From the NCBI GenBank assembly GCA_964639215.1, contig CAZXCV010000004.1:1-64000 (forward strand): DNA of 64,000 bases, given 5' to 3'. Position 1 is the stretch's first letter. Each line of letters starts with the position of its first letter. Both the position numbers and the translations under genes were made by a program. Under the pieces are notes generated by a model. The model worked only from the letters and a program-made list of their open reading frames with translations, was not told the origin of the DNA and ran no database searches. Shown piece after piece: positions 45,521 through 53,755 of this stretch. Source of the stretch: UBA6120 sp964639215 (GTDB taxonomy: Bacteria; Bacillota_I; Bacilli_A; RFN20; CAG-826).

Positions 45521-46012
45521 TCAATATTTTTCTTGTTGGCGCTTGTAATTAATACCAAGTTTTTGATAATACGCCGCGATGACATCGGCCGCACTGACGT
45601 TGAGGAGCGGAATCATGTCAAGGTAACTTTGGAACGCCACTTCAAATGAAGTTGGTGTTTGGTCATTTTTCATCTCATCAATTAAATGATACGTATGTAA
45701 AATCTGTGCAACTAAATCAGAGGTGCTACTACTAATGTCATAGACGTCCTTAGTGCTTTTAAAATCGATACCAAGTGACAAAAAGAAATGCATGCCGTCG
45801 GCGTATTCATCAAGGATTTTTTCTAGTGGTGAAGGTGCTTTAAGCGACCAAAATTTAAACGCTCGTGTTTCATTGGCGAGTTCACCTAGTTCGACGAGCA
45901 ACGCTAAAATGCGACGCATTCTCGTGCTTGGATAATCAAGCTGATGATTTGCTTGAATATGGGCGTCAAGTTCCGATTGTTTTTTGTATAAATCAGTGAG
46001 GATAATTTTCAT
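45521..46012 (-). CDS. Dimeric dUTPase (all-alpha NTP pyrophosphatase family)
   Basis: Hydrolyses dUTP to dUMP, keeping uracil out of DNA. The 163-aa protein matches the dimeric dUTPase_2 type: LVELGELANETRAFKFW (~residues 39-55) and EYADGMHFFLSLGID (~69-83), where Glu and Asp residues bind metal. It overlaps the glgP stop region as ATGA, so it is translationally coupled to an unrelated metabolic gene. Confidence 0.9.
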   Translation of the reverse strand: MKIILTDLYKKQSELDAHIQANHQLDYPSTRMRRILALLVELGELANETRAFKFWSLKAPSPLEKILDEYADGMHFFLSLGIDFKSTKDVYDISSSTSDLVAQILHTYHLIDEMKNDQTPTSFEVAFQSYLDMIPLLNVSAADVIAAYYQKLGINYKRQQEKY

Positions 46013-48414
46013 TTAATTTTCTCAAGCTTCCAAATCTCACGATTGTATTGCTCAATCGTGCGATCACTACTGAAGAAACCGGATTTTGCGACGTTAATAA
46101 GCGCACTGTGTGCCCAAGCTTCGCGATCTTCATATTTAGCAACCATCGCTTCATGAGCTTTCACGTAACTATCAAAATCGCGTAACACGAAATATTCATC
46201 ATTGTGATGCATAATTTCATCAAAAATCGGTCGGAACTTATCGATGTTACCGTCGCTCCACGTTCCATCAATCAGTGAATCGATGATGCGACGAATTCTG
46301 AAATCGGCATGGTAGACATCCCAAGGATTATAGCTACCCTTCCGTCTAATCTCGGCGACTTCTGGTGCTGTTAAGCCAAAGATGACGGCATGGTCGTGAC
46401 TGACGAGTTCGCTAATTTCGACATTCGCGCCATCAAGTGTCCCAAGCGTCAGCGCTCCGTTCATCATGAATTTCATGTTACCAGTGCCGCTCGCTTCTTT
46501 ACCAGCGGTTGAGATTTGTTCACTCACATCGGTCGCTGGAATGATCATTTCAGCTAAACTGACACCATAGTTTTCAATGAAAACGACTTTGATGTAAGGG
46601 CTGATGTCCGGATCACGATTTATCCGTGAAGCAACAGCATTGATCAGCTCGATAATCTTTTTGGCATACACATAACTCGGCGCGGCTTTCGCTCCGAAGA
46701 TGAATGTCTGGGGTCGAATCCGGAAAAATGAATCTTCTTTCATGCGATTATACAAATAGATGATGTGAAAAATATTCATCAATTGACGCTTATACGCATG
46801 CAGTCGCTTTACTTGAACATCAAAGATTGATTTTGGGTCAATTTCGATTTTATTTTTTTGAAAAATATAAGTCGCTAATGTTTCTTTTAGTTCTTGTTTG
46901 ATCGCGAGAAAACGCGATTGGATATCCTTATCACTAGCATAAGGGAGAAACTTTTCGAGCAGTTCTGGCTTTTTGATCCAAGCATCGCCGATTTTTTCGC
47001 TCACTAGGGCCGCTAATTTGGGATTCGCATACACAAACCAACGACGATGGGTAATACCATTCGTCTTATTATTGAATTTATCAGGGAAAAATTTATAAAA
47101 ATCAGCGAAGGTCGCGTGTTTCAATATTTCGGTATGCAAAGCAGCAACACCATTAACAGAAGAACCGGTGTATAAAGCTAAATTAGTCATGTGAACCATC
47201 CCATCACGGATGATTGCCATATTGCGCTTGGCATCATCGCTCGCGCCAACATCGTTATAGTGGATTTGGCTCCGACGATGAATTTCTTCGATAATCATGT
47301 AACATCGAGGTAATAATTGCTGGAGATAGTGAACTGGCCACTTTTCAAGGGCTTCGGCCATTGTCGTGTGATTCGTATAAGCCATACATTTGGTCAATTG
47401 ATTCCACGCGTGATCCCAACTATATCCGTATTCATCAATCATCAGGCGCATAAATTCAGGAATCGCCAAGATTGGATGGGTATCATTAAGTTGGAAGACG
47501 AAATATTTATAAAAGTCTTTTAAGGTTTTATAGCGACGGTTATGACCACGCATCGCTGATTGAAGTCCGGCCGATACGAGGAAATACTGTTGTCTCAGGC
47601 GCAAAATCCGCCCATGTTCCGTCGTATCATCAGGGTAAAGTCCATGTGTTAATTCCCGGACCGTTTGCAAATAGTCTTCAAATTTTTGGTTGGCGGGCAA
47701 ATTTTCTTCACTCGGTTCGGCGCTCCAAAGCCGTAGATAATTAGAAACGTGATTTCGATAACCGACGACTGACATATCATAAGGCACAGCCTTGATACAA
47801 ACAGCATTAGCAGTGCGAATGGCGTAACCACCATCTGGTTTAATATACGTCTCAGCGTTTCCGTAGAATTTAACTTCAACTGCATGTTTTAATTTCCGCA
47901 CTTCCCAAACATTGCCATTGACGAGCCATTGATCAGGCACTTCGATTTGGCGACCATCAACAATTTTCTGTTTGAAAAAGCCATATTCATAACGAATACA
48001 GTTACCATGGCCGGGATAGCCAAGCGAAGCGATGCTATCAAGAAAACAGGCAGCAAGACGCCCAAGACCACCATTACCAAGACCGGCATCAGTTTCGAGT
48101 TGTTCAAGTTCATGAATATCTAAACCCAAATCGGCCAAGCCACTTTTCGCAACTTCATAGATACCGAGATTTTGCATATTGTTAACGAGTAAGCGGCCGA
48201 TTAAAAATTCCATTGAAAAATAGATTAATTGCTTTTGACCAGTTTCAAGTGTCTTTTCGCGTGTTCGACGCCAGTCACTTCCAGCGTAATCGCGGACCAT
48301 CCGTCCGAGGACGTCATAGCGTTCGGTAATATGGCTATTCATGACATCACGTCCGTATTTTTCAATCAGACGGGCTTCAAATTCCTTCTTGAAAACTTCT
48401 TTTGTATTGAACAT
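46009..48414 (-). CDS. glgP: Glycogen/maltodextrin phosphorylase
   Basis: Releases glucose-1-phosphate from alpha-1,4-glucans. The pyridoxal-phosphate site EASGTGNMKFMMNGALTLGT (Lys in NMKF, about residue 645) and the family motifs NGGLGRLAACFLDS and TNHTTMAEALEKW are visible. 801 aa, full length. SD AAAGGAG. It follows glgB by 17 nt, forming a glucan storage-and-use pair. Confidence 0.98.
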   Translation of the reverse strand: MFNTKEVFKKEFEARLIEKYGRDVMNSHITERYDVLGRMVRDYAGSDWRRTREKTLETGQKQLIYFSMEFLIGRLLVNNMQNLGIYEVAKSGLADLGLDIHELEQLETDAGLGNGGLGRLAACFLDSIASLGYPGHGNCIRYEYGFFKQKIVDGRQIEVPDQWLVNGNVWEVRKLKHAVEVKFYGNAETYIKPDGGYAIRTANAVCIKAVPYDMSVVGYRNHVSNYLRLWSAEPSEENLPANQKFEDYLQTVRELTHGLYPDDTTEHGRILRLRQQYFLVSAGLQSAMRGHNRRYKTLKDFYKYFVFQLNDTHPILAIPEFMRLMIDEYGYSWDHAWNQLTKCMAYTNHTTMAEALEKWPVHYLQQLLPRCYMIIEEIHRRSQIHYNDVGASDDAKRNMAIIRDGMVHMTNLALYTGSSVNGVAALHTEILKHATFADFYKFFPDKFNNKTNGITHRRWFVYANPKLAALVSEKIGDAWIKKPELLEKFLPYASDKDIQSRFLAIKQELKETLATYIFQKNKIEIDPKSIFDVQVKRLHAYKRQLMNIFHIIYLYNRMKEDSFFRIRPQTFIFGAKAAPSYVYAKKIIELINAVASRINRDPDISPYIKVVFIENYGVSLAEMIIPATDVSEQISTAGKEASGTGNMKFMMNGALTLGTLDGANVEISELVSHDHAVIFGLTAPEVAEIRRKGSYNPWDVYHADFRIRRIIDSLIDGTWSDGNIDKFRPIFDEIMHHNDEYFVLRDFDSYVKAHEAMVAKYEDREAWAHSALINVAKSGFFSSDRTIEQYNREIWKLEKIK

Positions 48415-48431
48415 ATGTGCTCCTTTGAAAA

Positions 48432-50309
48432 TTATTCGGGTTGATACTTCAAGATCAAAGCGCCATAACTCGCGAGTTTAATCGTTAACGTATAAGGTCG
48501 ACGTTCTGGTCCGGTCATCTCATGCGTTAATAGCGGGGCGCCATTATATTGGTTCCAGCCACCATACACATCTTTATCTGAATTGAATATTTCAACATAA
48601 CGTCCAGGTTGGTGGACACCAATGTCATATTGATGATAATAGTTTCCCGTCATATTGAAAACAAAAATTAAATGGCTTGTCCCAACGTGTCGCTCAAACG
48701 CAAAGACGCTTTGCTCACTGTTATCGACCATCAACCAGGCAAAATTTGCTGGATTATGTTCAGCAACATGCATCGCCGCTTCCACTTGGTAGATGCGGTT
48801 TAAATCACGAATCATGCGAGCAACCGAATCGTGCTTCGGATATGTTTTGAGATTCCAGGGTAATGATCGTAATTCGTTCCATTCATCGAAACTAGCGAGT
48901 TCGTTACCCATAAAGTTTAATTTCTTGCCAGGATGCCCAAATTGGTAGGTATACAAATTACGGAGCAAAGCGAATTTTGTATCATAATCACCCCACATTT
49001 TATTGATGATGGTCCCTTTGCCATGGACGACTTCGTCGTGTGAAAGTGGAAGTAAGAAATTTTCGGAATAAAAATAAGCCATCGAGAACGTAATTTTGTG
49101 ATGTTCATATTTCTTGTAAATCGGGTCTTTTGAGTAGTACTTGAGTGTATCATTCATCCAGCCCATATCCCATTTATAATCAAACCCGAGCCCGCCATAT
49201 TCAAGAGGTTTCGTGACACCAGGGTGTGCCGTCGAATCTTCGGCAATCATCATGACGCTGGGATGCCGATGGTGGATTTTGCCATTCAAACGTTTGATAA
49301 ATTCAATCGCACCACCATTTTCACCACGGCTGGAATCACCGTCCCAATAAAGAATATTGCTGACAGCATCAACGCGAATGCCATCAAAATGGAAATATTC
49401 AAGAAAGTAATTGACACCACTCATGAGAAAACTACGAACAGGATCTTTTCCTAAATCAAACTGAGGCGAACCCCATTGACTGAATGTATTTTTTCCATCG
49501 GCATATTCATACATGCGTGAACCATCAAATTCGATTAAAGCATAAGCATCTGCTGCAAAGTGAACCAAAACATAATCGAGAATTACACTAAAACCAGCTT
49601 GGTGCATTCGGTCAATAAATGACATCAACTGCATCGGATTTCCATAGCGCGAATCAACTGAGAAAAACCCCGTCGCCTGATAGCCCCACGAACCATCGAA
49701 TGGATACTGCGTAATCGGCATTATTTCAACATGTGTATAACCATGTTCCTTTAGATATGGGATTAGATAATCAGCAATCTCTTCATAACTGAGATTACGT
49801 CCATCAACCGTTCCTTTCCATGAGCCGAGATGAATTTCGTAAATGCTCATCGGTTGGTCAAACTGACGTTGACGAGATTGCATAAATTGTTCATCGTGCC
49901 AAATAAAATTTTCTATATCAAACAAGCGTGAGCAAGTATTCGGTCGATATTCGCTAAAAAATGCGTAGGGATCGGCTTTATCAACATAAATCCCATGCGC
50001 ATTTTTGAAATGATATTTATAAGATTGGTAATTGACGAGACCTGGGATGAAAATCTCGTAGACGCCTGCCTCATCAACACGTTCCATCTTGTGGACGCCA
50101 TAGTCCCAGTTATTCCATTCACCGATCACGCTCACATCAGTAGCAAGAGGAGCGTAGAGCCTGAAGATGACACCCGTTTCTTTGATAATCTTCTTGCGAC
50201 CGTTACGATGTTTCTCGATGCGTTCACGTTCGATGAAATGAGCTCCGAAATATCGATGGGCATCAATTGTTTGTCCTAGTAAGTATTCATACAAAATGCC
50301 ATAAGCCAT
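48432..50309 (-). CDS. glgB: 1,4-alpha-glucan branching enzyme (GH13)
   Basis: Makes alpha-1,6 branches in glycogen. An N-terminal CBM48 domain (residues ~30-120) precedes the GH13 barrel with DYVLVHF, the nucleophile region GIRVDAVSNILYW, IAEDST and LPLSHDEVVHG, then a C-terminal all-beta domain. The start is ATG 50309 (MAYGILYEYLLG) behind SD GGAGG; the upstream extension is non-coding. About 625 aa. No glgC or glgA is seen in the window. Confidence 0.97.
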   Translation of the reverse strand: MAYGILYEYLLGQTIDAHRYFGAHFIERERIEKHRNGRKKIIKETGVIFRLYAPLATDVSVIGEWNNWDYGVHKMERVDEAGVYEIFIPGLVNYQSYKYHFKNAHGIYVDKADPYAFFSEYRPNTCSRLFDIENFIWHDEQFMQSRQRQFDQPMSIYEIHLGSWKGTVDGRNLSYEEIADYLIPYLKEHGYTHVEIMPITQYPFDGSWGYQATGFFSVDSRYGNPMQLMSFIDRMHQAGFSVILDYVLVHFAADAYALIEFDGSRMYEYADGKNTFSQWGSPQFDLGKDPVRSFLMSGVNYFLEYFHFDGIRVDAVSNILYWDGDSSRGENGGAIEFIKRLNGKIHHRHPSVMMIAEDSTAHPGVTKPLEYGGLGFDYKWDMGWMNDTLKYYSKDPIYKKYEHHKITFSMAYFYSENFLLPLSHDEVVHGKGTIINKMWGDYDTKFALLRNLYTYQFGHPGKKLNFMGNELASFDEWNELRSLPWNLKTYPKHDSVARMIRDLNRIYQVEAAMHVAEHNPANFAWLMVDNSEQSVFAFERHVGTSHLIFVFNMTGNYYHQYDIGVHQPGRYVEIFNSDKDVYGGWNQYNGAPLLTHEMTGPERRPYTLTIKLASYGALILKYQPE

Positions 50310-50394
50310 AGAGTTACCTCCATTAATAAAATAATTATACAAAAATAGGGGTCCGATTAACATGTAAATCATCTCATGACTGCCCATTTCATCC

Positions 50395-50423
50395 TTGTAT
50401 CTTAGCGCAATCTAGATTAATAT
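50395..50423 (+). promoter_or_regulatory. ackA promoter
   Basis: Plus strand: -35 TTGTAT (50395-50400), 17-nt spacer, -10 TAATAT (50418-50423), 24 nt before ATG 50448, with SD AAGGAG in between. Confidence 0.7.
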
Positions 50424-50447
50424 TTTCTTATTGTCAAGGAGTAATTT

Positions 50448-51641
50448 ATGTCCAAAATATTAGCAGTTAATGCCGGATCATCGAGCCTAAAATTCAAATT
50501 ATTTGACATGCCTTCAGAAACGGTTATTTGCTCAGGCATGGCTGATCGCATCGGTCATGAGGATGGTATTTTCAAAATTGAGTTTAACGGTCAAAAAATT
50601 AGAGAAATTCATCCGTTACCAAATCATGCGATCGGTGTCGAATTATTACTTAAAGCACTCGTTGATCATCAAATTATCAATGCATACGATGAAATTAGTG
50701 GTGTTGGTCATCGCGTTGTTCAAGGTGGTAAATTTTATCCCAATAGCGCTGTCTTCGATGAAAATTGCGCCCAAAATATTGAAGCTTTGATTCCACTAGC
50801 ACCCCTTCACAATAAACCGAATCTCGTCGGATACCGTGCTTTTAAAGAAATTTTGCCAAACGTTGGGCACGTCGCAGTGTTTGATACCGCCTTCCATCAA
50901 ACGATGGAACCGCAAGATTACCTTTTCCCAATTCCTTATGAATACTTTGAAAAATACGATATCCGTCGGTATGGTTTCCATGGTACCTCGCATCAATTCT
51001 TGGCTGAGGAAGGCATTAAACTACTCGGCTCACCACAACATTCACGCATCATTTCTTGTCACATTGGCTCTGGTGCTTCGATTACCGCCATCAAAGATGG
51101 TAAATGCGTCGCCACTTCCATGGGTCTGACACCACTTGGTGGCTTAATGATGGGAACGCGTACTGGTGATATCGATCCATCCGTGTTACATTTCTGTGCG
51201 CTGAGAGCGAACAAAACGCATGAAGAAATGTATGACATTTTTAATAAAAAATCCGGGATGCTCGGAATGTCAGGAATATCTAACGACACCCGCGAGATTG
51301 AAGAGGAATGTTATAAAGGCAATCCTCGCGCAATTCTAACGAGTCAGCTCTTCGTACGTCGCATCGCTGATTATATTGGACAATATTACGTGCGGCTTGG
51401 CGGTGCTGATCTCATCATTTTCTCCGCTGGTGTTGGTGAAAATGCTGGTTATTATCGCGCTTTAATTCTTGATGAAATTAAAGACGCACTTCGTATCAGT
51501 TATGATCCCGAATTCAACTTGCCAATTCGCGGGAAGAAAGTCGTGATTTCCTCGCCAGAAAGTAAGGTGAAAGTCGCAATTATCCCCACTGACGAAGAGG
51601 TGATGATTGCCCGCGATACCTATCGCATTTTATCAAAATAA
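50448..51641 (+). CDS. ackA: Acetate kinase
   Basis: Makes ATP and acetate from acetyl phosphate, the last step of fermentative substrate-level phosphorylation. ASKHA-fold motifs VNAGSSSLKFKLF (N-terminus), FDTAFHQTM, RRYGFHGTSHQF (~residues 171-182), CHIGSGASI and the adenosine motif FSAGVGENAG are intact. 397 aa. No pta neighbour. Monocistronic, with its own promoter and terminator. Confidence 0.99.
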   Translation: MSKILAVNAGSSSLKFKLFDMPSETVICSGMADRIGHEDGIFKIEFNGQKIREIHPLPNHAIGVELLLKALVDHQIINAYDEISGVGHRVVQGGKFYPNSAVFDENCAQNIEALIPLAPLHNKPNLVGYRAFKEILPNVGHVAVFDTAFHQTMEPQDYLFPIPYEYFEKYDIRRYGFHGTSHQFLAEEGIKLLGSPQHSRIISCHIGSGASITAIKDGKCVATSMGLTPLGGLMMGTRTGDIDPSVLHFCALRANKTHEEMYDIFNKKSGMLGMSGISNDTREIEEECYKGNPRAILTSQLFVRRIADYIGQYYVRLGGADLIIFSAGVGENAGYYRALILDEIKDALRISYDPEFNLPIRGKKVVISSPESKVKVAIIPTDEEVMIARDTYRILSK

Positions 51642-51659
51642 AAGTCTAGAAAACACAGA

Positions 51660-52586
51660 TTACTGAAGAGGTTTGAGCAATTGCTGAAACCTTTTTTTAG
51701 TAGTTTCGCTGAGAGATTTAACGCCATAAGCAATACCATAAAGCATGCCGGTAATCGTGGCGACACTTCGGGATAAAGATGCGCATTGTTTCAAAGCCAC
51801 GTTTGTCGATTTAACATTGAAAACAATCCAAAACGATTGCAGTAAAACATCGACAGCATATTCTGATTGGTGCAATTCGTCAAACTGCATCCCTTCGAGA
51901 TGTAAATGACGTTTTGCATTAGTTTGTAAAACCGCAAAATAACCGGTTTCACTACCATATTCGAGCGTTGAATGATAATAAATCAGCGCTTTTTGGACTG
52001 AAAGGCGCATGCTGGCAATAACCTTAGTATGCGTTAAGCGCTGGGAAGTACCAAGACGTAACAATAATAAATCTCGAACGACGGCAAGATAGAGACCACA
52101 TGCTAGTGCCGCACGTCGATGACCTACGGTCAAACTGCTCAAACTCGCAATGAGATGATACATAAAAGGGGGATTTTTGCTAAACATTTCGTGGTAATGC
52201 GCTAAATAAAAGGCGAGTGGACCAAGGCGCACTAAGCTACTCGAATTAATCTCAAATTCATCAACGGGAGCAAGACCAATGACTTTTCCCGTTTTTAAAA
52301 ATATTCCTAAACTTGATAATAAATGAGGCTCGATATTCTCGATTAGTTCGGTCTCATTTTTCTTAAAAACCATCACCCAGCGACCATATTCCTTCATGAG
52401 TGCTAAAGGTGTTACTCGGTTATTACGGCTCAAGATTGACAAAAGCACACTGCTACTAGCGGTATATGGTGGGAGCGCTACTTTCAATAAGCTCGGCACT
52501 AGCAAAACAGATCTTTCATCAGTAAAATTACTAACTTCAAATATCGCCCCAAGAGTGATTAAGTCATCTTTTAATTTGTCGATCAT
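51660..52586 (-). CDS. DraG/ADP-ribosylglycohydrolase-fold protein lacking catalytic aspartates
   Basis: The order and spacing of motifs match the ADP-ribosylglycohydrolase family, but the catalytic residues are replaced. The N-terminal FTDDT site reads FTDERS (~residues 21-26). NGSxMR is NSSSLVRLGPLAFYLAH, and LTHGHPRA is LTVGHRRAALAC. The C-terminal GDDTDTxAAxxG site reads SLSRSVATITGMLYG (~270-284) after SEYAVDVLLQSFW. 308 aa. It is likely a non-catalytic relative that might bind ADP-ribose or act as a structural protein. An extended -10 lies 6 nt before the ATG. Confidence 0.75.
   Translation of the reverse strand: MIDKLKDDLITLGAIFEVSNFTDERSVLLVPSLLKVALPPYTASSSVLLSILSRNNRVTPLALMKEYGRWVMVFKKNETELIENIEPHLLSSLGIFLKTGKVIGLAPVDEFEINSSSLVRLGPLAFYLAHYHEMFSKNPPFMYHLIASLSSLTVGHRRAALACGLYLAVVRDLLLLRLGTSQRLTHTKVIASMRLSVQKALIYYHSTLEYGSETGYFAVLQTNAKRHLHLEGMQFDELHQSEYAVDVLLQSFWIVFNVKSTNVALKQCASLSRSVATITGMLYGIAYGVKSLSETTKKRFQQLLKPLQ
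51669..51698 (+). terminator. Intrinsic terminator of ackA, inside the 3' end of the convergent gene
   Basis: Plus strand hairpin AGGTTT-G-AGCAATTGCT-G-AAACCT followed by seven Ts, 28 nt after the ackA stop. The same bases encode the last residues (QQLLKPLQ) of the DraG-like protein on the other strand. Confidence 0.85.
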
Positions 52587-52592
52587 ATTGTT

Positions 52593-52601
52593 ATTTTACC
52601 A
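52593..52601 (-). promoter_or_regulatory. Extended -10 promoter 6 nt before the DraG-like start
   Basis: Minus strand TGGTAAAAT (-10 TAAAAT at 52593-52598), six bases before ATG 52586, no SD. Start of transcription would fall at the A of the ATG. Confidence 0.55.
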
Positions 52602-52643
52602 TGAGGCAATGGATAGTTAGCATAGTATCTTATTTCAAATAAC

Positions 52644-52672
52644 TTGGTATATTGCTAGTTTTAGCATACAAT
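52644..52672 (+). promoter_or_regulatory. nrnA promoter
   Basis: Plus strand: -35 TTGGTA (52644-52649), 17-nt spacer, -10 TACAAT (52667-52672), then SD AAGGGAG before ATG 52691. Confidence 0.75.
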
Positions 52673-52690
52673 TTGTAAGGGAGTTCACTT

Positions 52691-53689
52691 ATGAAAAAAC
52701 TTAGTCCTATCATTAAAAATGCGTTGAAGCCATACCGCCATCAAATTAAAAGTATTTACAAGGCGATTAAAGCCCATGACCACATCGTCGTCTTCCGTCA
52801 CATCATGCCAGATTTTGATGCTCTCGGTACTCAAATGGGTCTTGTCGCTTGGCTCAAAGACAATTTTCCGAATAAAGATATCCGTTATGTCGGTGATGAT
52901 CATGTCACGTTCACACCGCGGATTTATCCACCGATGGAAATCATTTCCGATGAATATTTTGATGCCCCATTTCTCGCGATTGTCCTTGATACCGGTAACC
53001 ATGATCGCATCGGTGATAGCCGCTATCAAAAAGCTGCGCAAGTTATCAAAATCGATCATCATCCCGTCGTTGATTCCTTTGGCCATATTAATCTTGAGAT
53101 TACCTCAATGGCCGCTTGTTCTGAAATCGTCACGAGCATGTTAACTTATTTTTCTAAGAAACATCAAATGACCAAAGCGGCTGCCAGTTATTTATACACT
53201 GGTCTCGCTGGCGATACTGGACGATTCATGTACTCTTCAACAACTTTGCATACATTTGAGATTGCAGCAATTCTAGTGGATACTGGCTTTGATTTATCAA
53301 AGGACATATACCAGAAAATGTATCAAAAATCGATTGATGATCTCAAAGTAACCGCCTACGTCCTTGGAAATTTCAAAGTTTCGCCGAAAGGTGTTGCATA
53401 CTATGTGCTCAATCGTGAAATCCAGGAATCCTTAAATATCACACCAGAACGCGGCAAAGAAAACGTCAATGTTTTCTCAAATATCGAAGGCATCAATGTT
53501 TGGTGTTCAATCACTGAAGACCCGAAAGATAACGTATGGCGTATCTCGATTCGCTCAAAAGAAACGCCGATTAATGCAGTGGCGGCAAAATTTGGTGGCG
53601 GGGGTCACGCTCAAGCTAGTGGCGCTAAGATTGATACACTTGATGATTTACCAAAATTTATTGCTGCTCTAGACACATTATTCGAATAA
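52691..53689 (+). CDS. nrnA: DHH/DHHA1 phosphoesterase, NrnA-type oligoribonuclease/pAp phosphatase
   Basis: Degrades very short RNAs and may dephosphorylate pAp. DHH domain motifs are VVFRHIMPDFDALGTQMGL (~residues 33-51), DTGNHDRIGD and KIDHHPVVD (~119-127). The C-terminal DHHA1 domain ends with GGGGHAQASGAKI. 332 aa. It lies upstream of dnaE as in Bacillus (ytqI). Confidence 0.95.
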   Translation: MKKLSPIIKNALKPYRHQIKSIYKAIKAHDHIVVFRHIMPDFDALGTQMGLVAWLKDNFPNKDIRYVGDDHVTFTPRIYPPMEIISDEYFDAPFLAIVLDTGNHDRIGDSRYQKAAQVIKIDHHPVVDSFGHINLEITSMAACSEIVTSMLTYFSKKHQMTKAAASYLYTGLAGDTGRFMYSSTTLHTFEIAAILVDTGFDLSKDIYQKMYQKSIDDLKVTAYVLGNFKVSPKGVAYYVLNREIQESLNITPERGKENVNVFSNIEGINVWCSITEDPKDNVWRISIRSKETPINAVAAKFGGGGHAQASGAKIDTLDDLPKFIAALDTLFE

Positions 53690-53755
53690 TCGCTCGCTTC
53701 GATATTCATATCGAAACGTTCATTAATATGATAAAATTACTGAGAGGTTTTCGCC

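Noticed and set aside
53698..53715. Terminator after nrnA
   Set aside because: TTCGATA-TTCA-TATCGAA forms a stem but no T-run follows; it may be an operator for dnaE or chance.
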